The position numbers and the translations under genes were made by a program. A model generated the notes under the pieces. The model had not been told where the DNA came from, made no database searches, and saw only the letters and a program-made list of their open reading frames with translations. Of a stretch of DNA of 64,000 nt, positions 9,342 to 17,777 are shown in pieces (positions within the stretch are counted from its first letter, which is position 1; every line of letters starts with the position of its first letter). The stretch comes from Verrucomicrobiota bacterium (GTDB lineage: Bacteria > Verrucomicrobiota > Verrucomicrobiia > CAIQCK01): NCBI GenBank assembly GCA_026397915.1, contig JAPLTX010000015.1, positions 46,985 through 110,984 on the forward strand, in the 5' to 3' direction.

Positions 9342-9396
9342 AAACTCTTATGCTCGGAATGTGCCGCAACCGGCCGCCAGAGACCGCCGTCACAGT

Positions 9397-11667
9397 TCAA
9401 CCGCCTTCGGGCGACCAAAAGCCGCGAATCTTTGCGCGCCCGTCGGTTTCCACCTTCGCGCCTCCCCTGCCCCCTGACGCAGGCTTGGGCAGCGTCAGCG
9501 CCACCTGCTCGAACAGCGCGCGCACGTCGCTCGGAATGAAGCGCGTGAGCTGCGCGTAACTGTGGCGGTCGCCGAGCACGTGCTTGTCGGCGTAGTAGCG
9601 CAACGGGAAGCAGACGTAGAGCCAGTTGCGCGCGCGGGTCATGGCGACGTAGAGCAGCCGCCGCTCCTCCTCGATCTCGACAGCGTTGCCGGTGGTCAGG
9701 TCGCTCGGGATGACGCCGTCGGTGGCGTGAATAAGGAAGACAACGTCCCACTCGCAGCCTTTGGCGGAGTGGATGGTGCTGATGGTCATCCACTCCTCGT
9801 CCTTGTGCGGCGCGCCCGCCCAATCGCTCGTGCCCGACGGCGGGTCGAGCGTCACGTCGGAAAGAAACTCTTCGCGCGTGCCGAAGCTCGCGGCCATCGC
9901 GGCCAGTTGCTCCAGGTCGCGGATGCGGACCTCGGCATGGTCGTAGATGTCGTGAAACACCGGCTCGTAGAACTTGCGGATGCGCCCGATCTGCGCGGAG
10001 AGGCTCGGCTGAAATGAGTTGGTTGAAACTTCCGCACAACTCCCCTCACCCTGACCCTCTCCCCTCGCAAGCGAGGGGAGAGGGAAATCTGTCACAGTCG
10101 CCACTCTCTGCGCCAAATCGCTTGATTGCACTGGCAGCACCAGTTTTCTCCCTCTACCCGCGTCAGCGGGGAGAGGGCCGGGGTGAGGGGCCGCCGCATT
10201 TGAATCACTCTCGCACCACCCTGATGCCCTCTCATGATGCGGCCCGTTTACTCCGCCCAAGTCCACCAGCATCGCGGCGAGTTCGCGGAAGCGTTCGCGC
10301 GCAGCCGTGGGCACGGAGCAATGCGCGAGCGAGCGAAAGTCGTGGTTGTTGGCAGCGAGGAACCGCAGCACGCCATTGGCCGTCGCGCCGCCGACGCCGG
10401 GCAGCAGGTTCAGCACGCGCAACCAACTGATCTGGTCGCGCGGGTTCTCCAGCAGCCGCAGCAGCGCCAGCAGGTCCTTCACGTGCCCCGCCTCCAGGAA
10501 CTTTAGCCCGCCAAATTTCCGATACGGGATATTGCGCCGCGACATTTCCACCTCCAGCATGTCGCTCCAGTGGCCCGTGCGGACGAGCACCGCCTGCCTG
10601 CGCAACGGCACGCCCGCTTCGAGTTGCTCCAGGATGCGCGTGCAAACAAACCGGCATTGCTGCGCCTCGTCCACGCAACTCACGAGCAGCGGCCTTTGCT
10701 CGCTGCGGCGCTCGCTCCAGAGGTTCTTCGTGAAACGCTGGCGCGCGCGCGCGATGACCGCGTTGGCCGCGTTAAGGATCGGTTGGACGCTGCGGTAGTT
10801 CTGCTCCAGCGTGATGACCGTCGCGCCGGGGAACTGTTTCGGGAAGTCGAGGATGTTTCGCACCGTCGCCGCGCGGAAACCGTAGATGCTTTGCGCGTCG
10901 TCACCGACCACGGTGATGTTGCGCTTCACGGCGGCCATCGCCCGCAGCACGTCGGCTTGAAGCTTGTTGGTGTCCTGATACTCGTCCACGAGGATGTGGT
11001 CGAACCGCTCCGCCGCGCGCGCCCCGGCCTCCGCCGTCCTCATAAGGTGAAACCAGAACAGCAGCAAGTCGTCGTAATCAAGGACGTTCATCTGCTGCTT
11101 GCGGTCGGTATAGGCGGCGAAAAGCCGCGCCATCTCCTCGTCGAAGCCGGCGCACCACGGGAAGTCACGAGGCACGACCTTGTCGAGCGGCTGCTGGCTG
11201 TTAACGCACTTCGAGTAAATCTCCAGCAGTGTGCCCTTCTTCGGAAACCGTTTCTCGCGCGAGTGGAGTCCCATCTCCTGCCGCACCAGGTTCAGTAAGT
11301 CCTCGGCGTCGGACTGATCCAGCACCGTAAAGTCCGGCGTCAACCCGACAGCGTGACCATGCTGGCGCAGGAGGCGGTTGGCAACGGCGTGAAACGTGCC
11401 GCCCCAGACGCGCGGAGCGTGACGCGTGGAATGTGAAGCGTATTGAGCGGCGCGGCGGAGCATCTCCTGCGCGGCACGGCGGGTGAAGGTCAACAGCAGG
11501 ACGCGTTCCGCAGGAACGCCACGCTCCAGCAGCCACGCCACGCGGGCCGCAAGCGTCTTGGTCTTGCCGGTCCCGGCGCCCGCAATGATGAGCAGCGGCC
11601 CGTCGCCATGCGTAACGGCGGCGCGCTGTTGCGGATTCAGTTCATCCAGCCAAGCAGGATCAGCCAT
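9397..11667 (-). CDS. UvrD/PcrA/Rep-family ATP-dependent DNA helicase
   Basis: A superfamily 1A 3'-5' helicase for DNA repair or replication restart. Motifs appear in order: LNPQQRAAVTHGDG (Q motif), GAGTGKTKTLAAR (Walker A), VDEYQDTNKLQ (motif II), GDDAQSIYGFRAA (III), LEQNYRS (IV), TIHSAKGCEWDVV (V) and LLYVAMTRAR (VI). I start at MADPAWLDELN (11667), because the 28 residues upstream are not helicase-like. Between LVDLGGVN and QIGRIRKFYEPVF there is an insert of roughly 70 residues, part of which is encoded by a palindromic element at 10041-10193. The reading frame is kept. It lies in the 2B-side region, away from the catalytic motifs. Confidence 0.93.
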   Translation of the reverse strand: MADPAWLDELNPQQRAAVTHGDGPLLIIAGAGTGKTKTLAARVAWLLERGVPAERVLLLTFTRRAAQEMLRRAAQYASHSTRHAPRVWGGTFHAVANRLLRQHGHAVGLTPDFTVLDQSDAEDLLNLVRQEMGLHSREKRFPKKGTLLEIYSKCVNSQQPLDKVVPRDFPWCAGFDEEMARLFAAYTDRKQQMNVLDYDDLLLFWFHLMRTAEAGARAAERFDHILVDEYQDTNKLQADVLRAMAAVKRNITVVGDDAQSIYGFRAATVRNILDFPKQFPGATVITLEQNYRSVQPILNAANAVIARARQRFTKNLWSERRSEQRPLLVSCVDEAQQCRFVCTRILEQLEAGVPLRRQAVLVRTGHWSDMLEVEMSRRNIPYRKFGGLKFLEAGHVKDLLALLRLLENPRDQISWLRVLNLLPGVGGATANGVLRFLAANNHDFRSLAHCSVPTAARERFRELAAMLVDLGGVNGPHHERASGWCESDSNAAAPHPGPLPADAGRGRKLVLPVQSSDLAQRVATVTDFPLPSLARGEGQGEGSCAEVSTNSFQPSLSAQIGRIRKFYEPVFHDIYDHAEVRIRDLEQLAAMAASFGTREEFLSDVTLDPPSGTSDWAGAPHKDEEWMTISTIHSAKGCEWDVVFLIHATDGVIPSDLTTGNAVEIEEERRLLYVAMTRARNWLYVCFPLRYYADKHVLGDRHSYAQLTRFIPSDVRALFEQVALTLPKPASGGRGGAKVETDGRAKIRGFWSPEGG
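10041..10193. repeat. Bipartite palindromic element (copy A) inside the helicase gene
   Basis: The outer arms read CCCCTCACCCTGACCCTCTC at the left and its imperfect inverse ending GGGTGAGGGGCCGC at the right. Each half contains its own small hairpin. The element is read in frame by the minus-strand helicase gene and encodes HPGPLPADAGRGRK and LPSLARGEGQGEG. Copies B and C lie at 38177-38332 and 48257-48403, in the same orientation on the plus strand. Confidence 0.92.
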
Positions 11668-11876
11668 CGAAGTTAACGACTGCAAACGGCGGTGATTCTC
11701 ACGCTCATTTCTTAGCCGCCACCCACGCCCCGTGCAAGCGCAGCCTGCCAATCATATCACTCGGGCATAAGTCGCTGTGAAGGATGGACAAACTCCAAAA
11801 CGAAAACTACACTCACCCCCAGCTTTAGACCAGCACGGCGACCAGCTTGGAAACTGTGCTCCGGTCAAAGTTGCCA

Positions 11877-11951
11877 GCCGGGATAGCTCAACGGCAGAGC
11901 ACCTGATTTGTAATCAGGATGTTGCGGGTTCAAGTCCCGCTCCCGGCTCCA
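11877..11951 (+). tRNA. tRNA-Thr (anticodon UGU)
   Basis: A complete cloverleaf of 75 bases. The acceptor arm GCCGGGA pairs with TCCCGGC, followed by discriminator T and an encoded CCA. The D arm is GCTCAACGGCAGAGC. The anticodon stem CCTGA/TCAGG closes the loop TTTGTAA with anticodon TGT. The T arm is GCGGG-TTCAAGT-CCCGC. It reads ACA and, by wobble, other Thr codons. Its 3' 22 bases overlap the stop-codon end of a membrane-protein gene on the opposite strand. Confidence 0.97.
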
Positions 11952-13246
11952 CTTTTCTCCCGCCTTGAAATGAGAGACTCCGCAACGCGCGCGATGCCCC
12001 ACCCAGCTCCACAGAAGGCCACACCTGCGGCAACCAGCAGGACGCTGGATTCCTGACGAAGAAACTCGTGGGCGGCGGGCGATGAAAACTCTGTAAAGCT
12101 GGCGGGGATGAATTCGAGGAAATACGACGCCACATAAACCCCGGCCGCCAGGCCCGAAAACATCGGCACCGGCCGAAGCGCACCACCGATCCATGCCAAG
12201 CCCAACGCCGCGCCTGCTGCAGCCGCGGTAGTGGCGAAAACGGGAGTTGATTCCATCGCAGTCCAGAAACGGGCGCTCGCGAGGATGCCCGCGAGCAAAA
12301 GGAAACCGGCGACAGGCGCCAAGCGATTGATGCGAGGCGGCGCATTCCGCATGAGGCGCAGGATTAGCCCGCACGCAACAGGCGCGAGAGCCAGCACACA
12401 GCCGGTTTGGATTACAGCAAAAACTGGAGTCGGGCTGGGGAGATGTTGGATGTGAAAGATCGCCGGCAGCAGACAGAGTCCAGCAACAATGGCCCCGATC
12501 CATGAATTGAAAAGGGATGAACGGCTGGCGACAAGATTACGGATGACTTCATGCGAATACATGCCGAACATCACGATGCCAACAGCCAGGACGACAGCTT
12601 CCGCCAAACCGAATGTGCGAAAGTCGCAGTAGTGATTGAACGGGACAATGATGAAGGTCAGCCCGCCGGCCAGAATCATGGGATGACGCCCCGCGCGCAG
12701 CGGGGCCTGTTCTTGGAGTAAACAGTAACCGAATGCTTCCTGCCGCCAGTCACGGATGCCGACAACCGAACCGGTCATCGCGATGACAACGAAGACCGCA
12801 CGCCAACCAACCAGGTTACCAATCACGTAGCCGCCGAGAAGGCCAAGGACAAGGGGCAGAACCGGCAGCCGGCTCCCGGCCGCGCCGACCGAATGTGCTG
12901 CCAACAGGCAGGCGAGTCCGAACGCTTGCGGCAGGCGCGCGGCCACGAGTGTGTAAGCATCAGGCGCCGCCGCGCAGGCCAGCGAACCGACGATCAGCAG
13001 CAGGAACCCGTTCCGGCGCTGCAAGCGGGGATCGGAAAACAGTCGGAGCGTTCGCAAGAGATGACAACCATAAGCGATGGCGAGGTAATGCGCGGTGAGG
13101 ACCCAGTGGGCCAGACCAATCGGGGAATCCGTTCCCACTGCGATGGCGGGAAGCGCGCCGGCTGTCAGGCCCCATTCCGCAGCGGTCAATGACACGAGAG
13201 ATCGTCGCGGATATTCTGTGCGGTTCGTGGCGGGTTCGTGCTGCAT
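11930..13246 (-). CDS. Polytopic membrane protein, probable MFS-like transporter
   Basis: The 438-residue product from the ATG at 13246 has about 12-14 hydrophobic segments. The section DAYTLVAARLPQAFG resembles the TM4 region of DHA2-type major facilitator proteins, and the length fits, but the protein is divergent and no substrate can be inferred. Thirteen bases separate it from the upstream membrane gene, so it is probably the last gene of a three-gene operon led by the TIM-barrel protein. Its last codons (encoding GAGSGT) and its stop run antisense into the tRNA-Thr gene. A longer ATG start at 13297 would overlap the upstream gene. Confidence 0.6.
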   Translation of the reverse strand: MQHEPATNRTEYPRRSLVSLTAAEWGLTAGALPAIAVGTDSPIGLAHWVLTAHYLAIAYGCHLLRTLRLFSDPRLQRRNGFLLLIVGSLACAAAPDAYTLVAARLPQAFGLACLLAAHSVGAAGSRLPVLPLVLGLLGGYVIGNLVGWRAVFVVIAMTGSVVGIRDWRQEAFGYCLLQEQAPLRAGRHPMILAGGLTFIIVPFNHYCDFRTFGLAEAVVLAVGIVMFGMYSHEVIRNLVASRSSLFNSWIGAIVAGLCLLPAIFHIQHLPSPTPVFAVIQTGCVLALAPVACGLILRLMRNAPPRINRLAPVAGFLLLAGILASARFWTAMESTPVFATTAAAAGAALGLAWIGGALRPVPMFSGLAAGVYVASYFLEFIPASFTEFSSPAAHEFLRQESSVLLVAAGVAFCGAGWGIARVAESLISRREKSGAGSGT

Positions 13247-13259
13247 GACGCCAGCCGAT

Positions 13260-13655
13260 TCAACGCCACTGCGCCCGTTCCTTTGCCAGCAGCGCAAGCA
13301 CGACGAGGCTGATTACGAACACAGAAGGGCCTTCGCCAAGAATCCACCAAACGGGCAAACCCAGGCTCACGTCGAGCGCGAGAATGAAAACGCTGAACGC
13401 AATGCCAGCAACGGCCACGTAAGCGATGATCGCTGCGTGGCGGCGCACGTCACGTGCGAGGAGCCAAAGTAAGCCACCGTGAAACGCGTAGAGCGCGGAG
13501 ACAGAGCGGGCAAGGTAATCCACGATGGCCCCGTCAGGAAACTTCCCCAAGCCAATCATTTCGTGGGTCGCAGCCATCCACGCGCGCGGCATGAAGACCG
13601 CGAAGATCGCCAGACCGGCAACCGTTCCATAGATTCGCAGGAAGACTCCCAACAT
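13260..13655 (-). CDS. Small four-helix membrane protein of unknown function
   Basis: 131 residues from MLGVFLRIYGTVAG, with four hydrophobic segments separated by short loops. It starts five bases after the stop of the TIM-barrel gene and is followed by the MFS-like gene, so co-transcription is likely. The longer frame from 13724 overlaps the TIM-barrel coding end and is not preferred. I do not recognise a family. It could be a small integral partner of the downstream transporter, but nothing in the sequence proves this. Confidence 0.6.
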   Translation of the reverse strand: MLGVFLRIYGTVAGLAIFAVFMPRAWMAATHEMIGLGKFPDGAIVDYLARSVSALYAFHGGLLWLLARDVRRHAAIIAYVAVAGIAFSVFILALDVSLGLPVWWILGEGPSVFVISLVVLALLAKERAQWR

Positions 13656-13660
13656 TGGCG

Positions 13661-14545
13661 TCAGGCTGATTTGAGTTGTTCGTTCAAGACGCTGATCGCC
13701 TTCGGCAGTTGGTCGTCCTTCCACTTGCCTTCGATGGACAAGCCGCCGCGGTAACCGATGGCTTTGAGCGCCTTGAAATACGCGCGGAAATCGTCGCCAT
13801 CAACGCCGGGGGCGGTGCGCTTGGCCTTCTCAGCGATGTGGCAGTGCTTCACCTTCGCGCCGGCCTTGAGGATGGACTCCGGCCCCTCGCCCTCGCGCAT
13901 CATGTGGTAGATGTCCACATGGACCTGCACGCCGGGATGATTGACGGCATCAACGATGTCGAGAGCCTCGCTCACACGGTTGATGAAGTTGCATTCAGCT
14001 TTGTTCAGCGACTCGATCACGACGATGACCTTGTGCGCCTGCGCGAGCGGCGCGATGCGGCGGCAGTAGCCGGTGAATTGCTCCTTCGCCTTCGCCGCGT
14101 CGAAACCCTCCGGGATCCGCCGCGACCCGCCGCTGCCGAACACGATGCGACCGATGCCGGCCTTCTGCGCGCGTCGGAACACCGTCTCCGCGTGCTTCAT
14201 CAGCGCGTCCATCGGCACCTCCGGCCCGACGACCTTCAAGTCGCCCGGCAGGAAACCCGTGCAGGAGCGGATGGGCAACGGCGCCGCTTTGATCTCGGCG
14301 AGTTTCTTCTCGAACTCCTCATCGCCCGCCTTCGGCACCAACACGCTGCTGACGTTTTCCTCGACGAACTGAAATCCAGCCGCCTTGAGCACTGCGGCTT
14401 TCTTGAGCGACGTGCAGACACCCCATTCGATGCAACATCCTGTCTCGCCGGCTGCCGACAGCCATTGCGGCAGCGCCAAGCCGGCGGCAGCGGTCGTGGC
14501 TGTGAGAAATTGTCGTCGGGTGATCGTGGTTTGAGTTGGTTTCAT
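13661..14545 (-). CDS. Tat-exported sugar phosphate isomerase/epimerase-like TIM barrel (hydroxypyruvate isomerase-like)
   Basis: 294 residues starting MKPTQTTITRRQFL, a twin-arginine signal followed by a hydrophobic stretch. The rest is an AP-endonuclease-2-type TIM barrel. The metal ligands expected in this family are visible as IES (Glu), HVDIYHM (Asp and His), HCHIAE (His) and LSIEGKW (Glu). Hydroxypyruvate isomerase is the nearest named relative by motif spacing, but exported versions in PVC bacteria act on unknown sugars. GGAACCGA precedes the chosen ATG. A longer start at 14572 would place the Tat motif far from the N terminus. Confidence 0.82.
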   Translation of the reverse strand: MKPTQTTITRRQFLTATTAAAGLALPQWLSAAGETGCCIEWGVCTSLKKAAVLKAAGFQFVEENVSSVLVPKAGDEEFEKKLAEIKAAPLPIRSCTGFLPGDLKVVGPEVPMDALMKHAETVFRRAQKAGIGRIVFGSGGSRRIPEGFDAAKAKEQFTGYCRRIAPLAQAHKVIVVIESLNKAECNFINRVSEALDIVDAVNHPGVQVHVDIYHMMREGEGPESILKAGAKVKHCHIAEKAKRTAPGVDGDDFRAYFKALKAIGYRGGLSIEGKWKDDQLPKAISVLNEQLKSA

Positions 14546-14647
14546 TCGGTTCCGTTGTTCGTGTGAAAGCATCTGGCCGCATCTTGCAGCAATGCGGAAA
14601 CCGCCTTCAAGCGCAAAGCTGGGAAGCGCGAGACGCGCTCGCGCCTG

Positions 14648-15214
14648 TTACAGCCTGCCCCGGTGCTTGTAGAGCTGGTAACGTTCTTCAATCGTCCGCA
14701 CGTATTGGCGCGTGCCGGGATAGGTGATGCTCGCGCGGAAACGCTGCGGATCGCGCGGCGGTGGGCCGGCTGCCCAGCGCAGCGCGTTGCTGCGACCGGC
14801 GTTGTATTCCGCCAGCGCGTATGGAACGGGATCAGACGTGCTCTTCCAGCGGTCCATCGCACGGCGCAGGCACCAACAACCGACATCGAGGCCCACGTTG
14901 GGCAGCGCGAGTGTCTGCGGGTCTAAAGCTCCCTGACGGTTCGCCTTTGCCCACTCCCCCGCCGTCGCAGGCATCACTTGCATCAGCCCGACCTCACCTT
15001 TGCTTCCACGCGCATAGGTGTTGAAGCGGCTCTCGCGCCAGACTACCGCCTTGACCAGGAACGGGTTGAGGCCGTGCTGCTGCGCCGCGCGCTTGATTTC
15101 CTCGTCGAAGCGATGGTCGCGCCAGTAGTCGTAGATGAACCAAGCCGTCGCCAGCAACGCCAGCATCACGCCGACGCTGACGACCAAACCGCGAAATCCG
15201 TTTCCTCGTGCCAC
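14648..15214 (-). CDS. Membrane-anchored lytic transglycosylase (SLT family)
   Basis: Cleaves the glycan strands of peptidoglycan, forming 1,6-anhydromuramyl ends. A single membrane segment (residues 8-28) anchors a goose-lysozyme-like SLT domain. The family motifs are present: catalytic Glu61 in VVWRESRFN, GLMQVMP at 76, and AEYNAG further on. At 188 residues it is a minimal enzyme with no LysM or other cell-wall binding domain. It lies upstream of, and in the same direction as, the TIM-barrel operon, separated by about 100 bases. Confidence 0.9.
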   Translation of the reverse strand: MARGNGFRGLVVSVGVMLALLATAWFIYDYWRDHRFDEEIKRAAQQHGLNPFLVKAVVWRESRFNTYARGSKGEVGLMQVMPATAGEWAKANRQGALDPQTLALPNVGLDVGCWCLRRAMDRWKSTSDPVPYALAEYNAGRSNALRWAAGPPPRDPQRFRASITYPGTRQYVRTIEERYQLYKHRGRL

Positions 15215-15301
15215 GCGGCGAGTATGGCGGGCCAGTTTAGTTTTGGCAATGGCGCGGCTCTTCCAAAAGCGGGGTGGTTTGATGGTAGCCGCGAACTATG
15301 A

Positions 15302-15411
15302 TGAAGCCGAAGGCTCTGGACTGCTGTAGGAACTACAGCTTTCCGTTGCCTCCCGAGACACGCGCACACCTAGAGCTGCGATGCTCGCAGCAGTCCAGGG
15401 CCTTCGGCTTC
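15302..15411. repeat. Long imperfect palindrome upstream of priA
   Basis: The arm TGAAGCCGAAGGCTCTGGAC at the left matches the inverse of GTCCAGGGCCTTCGGCTTCA at the right with one mismatch. Inner sequence also pairs (CTGCTG with CAGCAG). This and the next element fill the 283-base gap between the transglycosylase gene and priA. Confidence 0.85.
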
Positions 15412-15432
15412 ACGTGCAACACGTGATTCGGG

Positions 15433-15494
15433 ATTCGTTTCTGCAAACAATCCGCTAGACTAATCACCAGTCACGAATCACGAATTACGCATTA
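15433..15494. repeat. Word-like inverted repeat abutting the priA start codon
   Basis: The left arm CGTGATTCGGGATTCGT pairs with ACGAATCACGAATTACG. The right side ends ATTACGCATTACGC, directly before the priA ATG. It shares these words with the element at 24636-24700. Confidence 0.75.
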
Positions 15495-15497
15495 CGC

Positions 15498-17747
15498 ATG
15501 ATCGGTCCCATTGCCAAAGTAATCGTGGACATCGCCACCGGGCGCGAGTTCGACTATCGCGTGCCGGAGCGGTTGCGGGATGTTGTCCGTGTCGGCTCGC
15601 GCGTGCATGTGCCGTTCGGCCATCGCAACGTGCAGGGCCACGTCGTCGAGTTCGCCGACAAGTCGGATTATCCGGGCGTGAAGGAAATCGCCGATGTCAT
15701 CGGCGAGCGGCCGATGCTCAACCCGACGATGATCGAACTGGCGCGCTGGATGGCGCGTTACTACTGCTGCCCGGTGGAAATCGCCATGCGCTGCGTGTTG
15801 CCGGAGGCCGTGCGCCGGGGCGAGACGACGTTCAAGCAAAACCTCCACGTCCAACTCAGCGCCGCCGCTGCCGCCGGCCCGCTCGAACTCGGCCCGCGCG
15901 CGGCGAAGCAAGCGCTCGTCGTGGAAATTCTCAAGGCGAACCCTCATGGCATGTTCCTGGCGGAGTTGCTGCGCAAGGCGGAGGTGACGGCGGTGGTGGT
16001 CGAGACGCTCAAGCGCAAGGGCATCGTCGAGATCGGCATGAAGACCTCCGACCGCGATCCCTACTCCGACGAAGTCTTCCTGCCGAGCGACCCGCTGCCG
16101 CTCAACCCCGCGCAGCAACAGGCGCTCGACCTCGTCATCAAGAGCGCCGACACGCTGGAGCCGGCGGTCGTGCTGCTCCACGGCGTCACCGGCAGCGGCA
16201 AGACGGAAGTTTACCTCCAGGCCATCGAGCACGTCCTTGCGCAGGGCAAGGGCGTCATCGTGCTCGTGCCGGAAATCGCGCTGACGCCGCAGACCGTTGA
16301 GCGGTTCAAGTCGCGCTTCAACCCGAAGCGTCACGGCACGCAGGTGGCCGTGCTCCACAGCCATCTCTCCGCCGGCGAGCGCCACGACGAGTGGCACAAG
16401 ATTCACAACGGCGACGCCCGCATCGTCATCGGTGCGCGCTCGGCGGTGTTCGCGCCAGTCAACGCCCTCGGCCTCATCGTCGTAGACGAGGAACACGAGA
16501 CTTCCTACAAGCAGGAGGAAGCGCCGCGTTACAACGCCCGCGACGTCGCCGTCGTGCGCGGCCGGATGCAGAAGTGCGCCGTCGTGCTCGGCTCGGCCAC
16601 GCCGTCGTCGGAAAGCTACTTCAACACCCAGCCGCGTGGCGACCAGCCGGCGAAATACGGCCTCATCCAGTTGCCCGAACGCGCCGACCACAAGAAGATG
16701 CCGCGCATTCGTGTCGTGGACTTGCGCGAGGAACTCCTCCGCCAGAAGGGCCTCTTCGTCTTCAGCGAGAAACTCCGCACCGCCATCTCCCTGCGGCTGG
16801 ACAAGAAAGAGCAGGTGCTCCTCTTCCTCAACCGTCGCGGCTACGCCACCTCCATGACGTGCCCCAAGTGCGGCTACGTCGCCAAGTGCGAGAACTGCTC
16901 CGTGTCGCTCGTCTATCACCGCAAGCTGGCGCAGCTCAAGTGCCACTACTGCGGCCACGAGCAGGCCGCGCCGGAGTGTTGCCCCAGCCCCGATTGCCGC
17001 TCGCCGCAGATCAAATACTCCGGCGTCGGCACCGAGAAAATCGAGGCCGCCGTCGCCAAGAACTTCCCCAAGGCCCGCGTCGCCCGCATGGACTCCGACG
17101 TCATGGTCCGCAAGGACCTCTACCGCGAAATCCTCGGCGACTTCCGCACCGGCAAGATTGACATCCTCATCGGCACGCAGATGATCGCGCGCGGCCTCCA
17201 CTACCCCAACGTCACCCTCGTCGGCATCATCTACGCCGACATGGCCCTCCACCTGCCCGACTTTCGCGCCGCCGAGCGGACGTTCCAACTCATCGTCCAG
17301 GTCGCCGGACGCGCCGGACGCGGCGACGTCGAGGGCGAGGTCGTCGTCCAGACCTTCACGCCCTTCGCCGACGCCATCCGCCACGCGCGCCAGCACGACT
17401 TCGCCGGCTTCTACGAGCAGGAGATGGAATACCGCCGCGAGTTCCACTATCCGCCGTTCACGCGCGCCGTGGCGCTGCTGTTCCGCGGCCGCAACGAGGA
17501 CAAAGTCCGCCGCCACGCCAAGGCCATCGGCGAGCGGTTGCGCGCGCAGGCCGGCAAGCTCGCCCTCATCGCCGGCCCCGCCCCCGCGCCGATGGCGAAG
17601 ATCAAAGGCTTCTTCCGCTACAACATGCTTCTGCGCACCCACCAGATCATGCGCCTCACCGAACTGATCGCCGCCACCCTCCGCGCCGCCAAGCTCCCGC
17701 CCGACGTCCTCGCCACCGTGGACGTGGACCCGCTCTCGCTGCTGTAA
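15498..17747 (+). CDS. priA: Primosomal replication restart helicase PriA
   Basis: Recognises collapsed replication forks and reloads the replisome. The 749-residue protein is full length. Residues 1-105 form the 3'-DNA-binding domain (EFDYRVPERLRD, VGSRVHVPFGHR). Walker A is GVTGSGKTEVYL at 229, and the helicase motif II box is DEEH near 330. A zinc-binding insert begins near 455 with CPKCGYVAKCENC and continues with CHYCG and CCPSPDC. The C-terminal motifs GTQMIARGLHYPN and VAGRAGRGDVEGEV are intact. There is no clear Shine-Dalgarno; the bases before the ATG belong to a repeat, so its promoter or leader may have been rebuilt by that element. Confidence 0.97.
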   Translation: MIGPIAKVIVDIATGREFDYRVPERLRDVVRVGSRVHVPFGHRNVQGHVVEFADKSDYPGVKEIADVIGERPMLNPTMIELARWMARYYCCPVEIAMRCVLPEAVRRGETTFKQNLHVQLSAAAAAGPLELGPRAAKQALVVEILKANPHGMFLAELLRKAEVTAVVVETLKRKGIVEIGMKTSDRDPYSDEVFLPSDPLPLNPAQQQALDLVIKSADTLEPAVVLLHGVTGSGKTEVYLQAIEHVLAQGKGVIVLVPEIALTPQTVERFKSRFNPKRHGTQVAVLHSHLSAGERHDEWHKIHNGDARIVIGARSAVFAPVNALGLIVVDEEHETSYKQEEAPRYNARDVAVVRGRMQKCAVVLGSATPSSESYFNTQPRGDQPAKYGLIQLPERADHKKMPRIRVVDLREELLRQKGLFVFSEKLRTAISLRLDKKEQVLLFLNRRGYATSMTCPKCGYVAKCENCSVSLVYHRKLAQLKCHYCGHEQAAPECCPSPDCRSPQIKYSGVGTEKIEAAVAKNFPKARVARMDSDVMVRKDLYREILGDFRTGKIDILIGTQMIARGLHYPNVTLVGIIYADMALHLPDFRAAERTFQLIVQVAGRAGRGDVEGEVVVQTFTPFADAIRHARQHDFAGFYEQEMEYRREFHYPPFTRAVALLFRGRNEDKVRRHAKAIGERLRAQAGKLALIAGPAPAPMAKIKGFFRYNMLLRTHQIMRLTELIAATLRAAKLPPDVLATVDVDPLSLL

Positions 17748-17777
17748 GCCGAATGCGGCGTTGACAGCACGGCGGAG

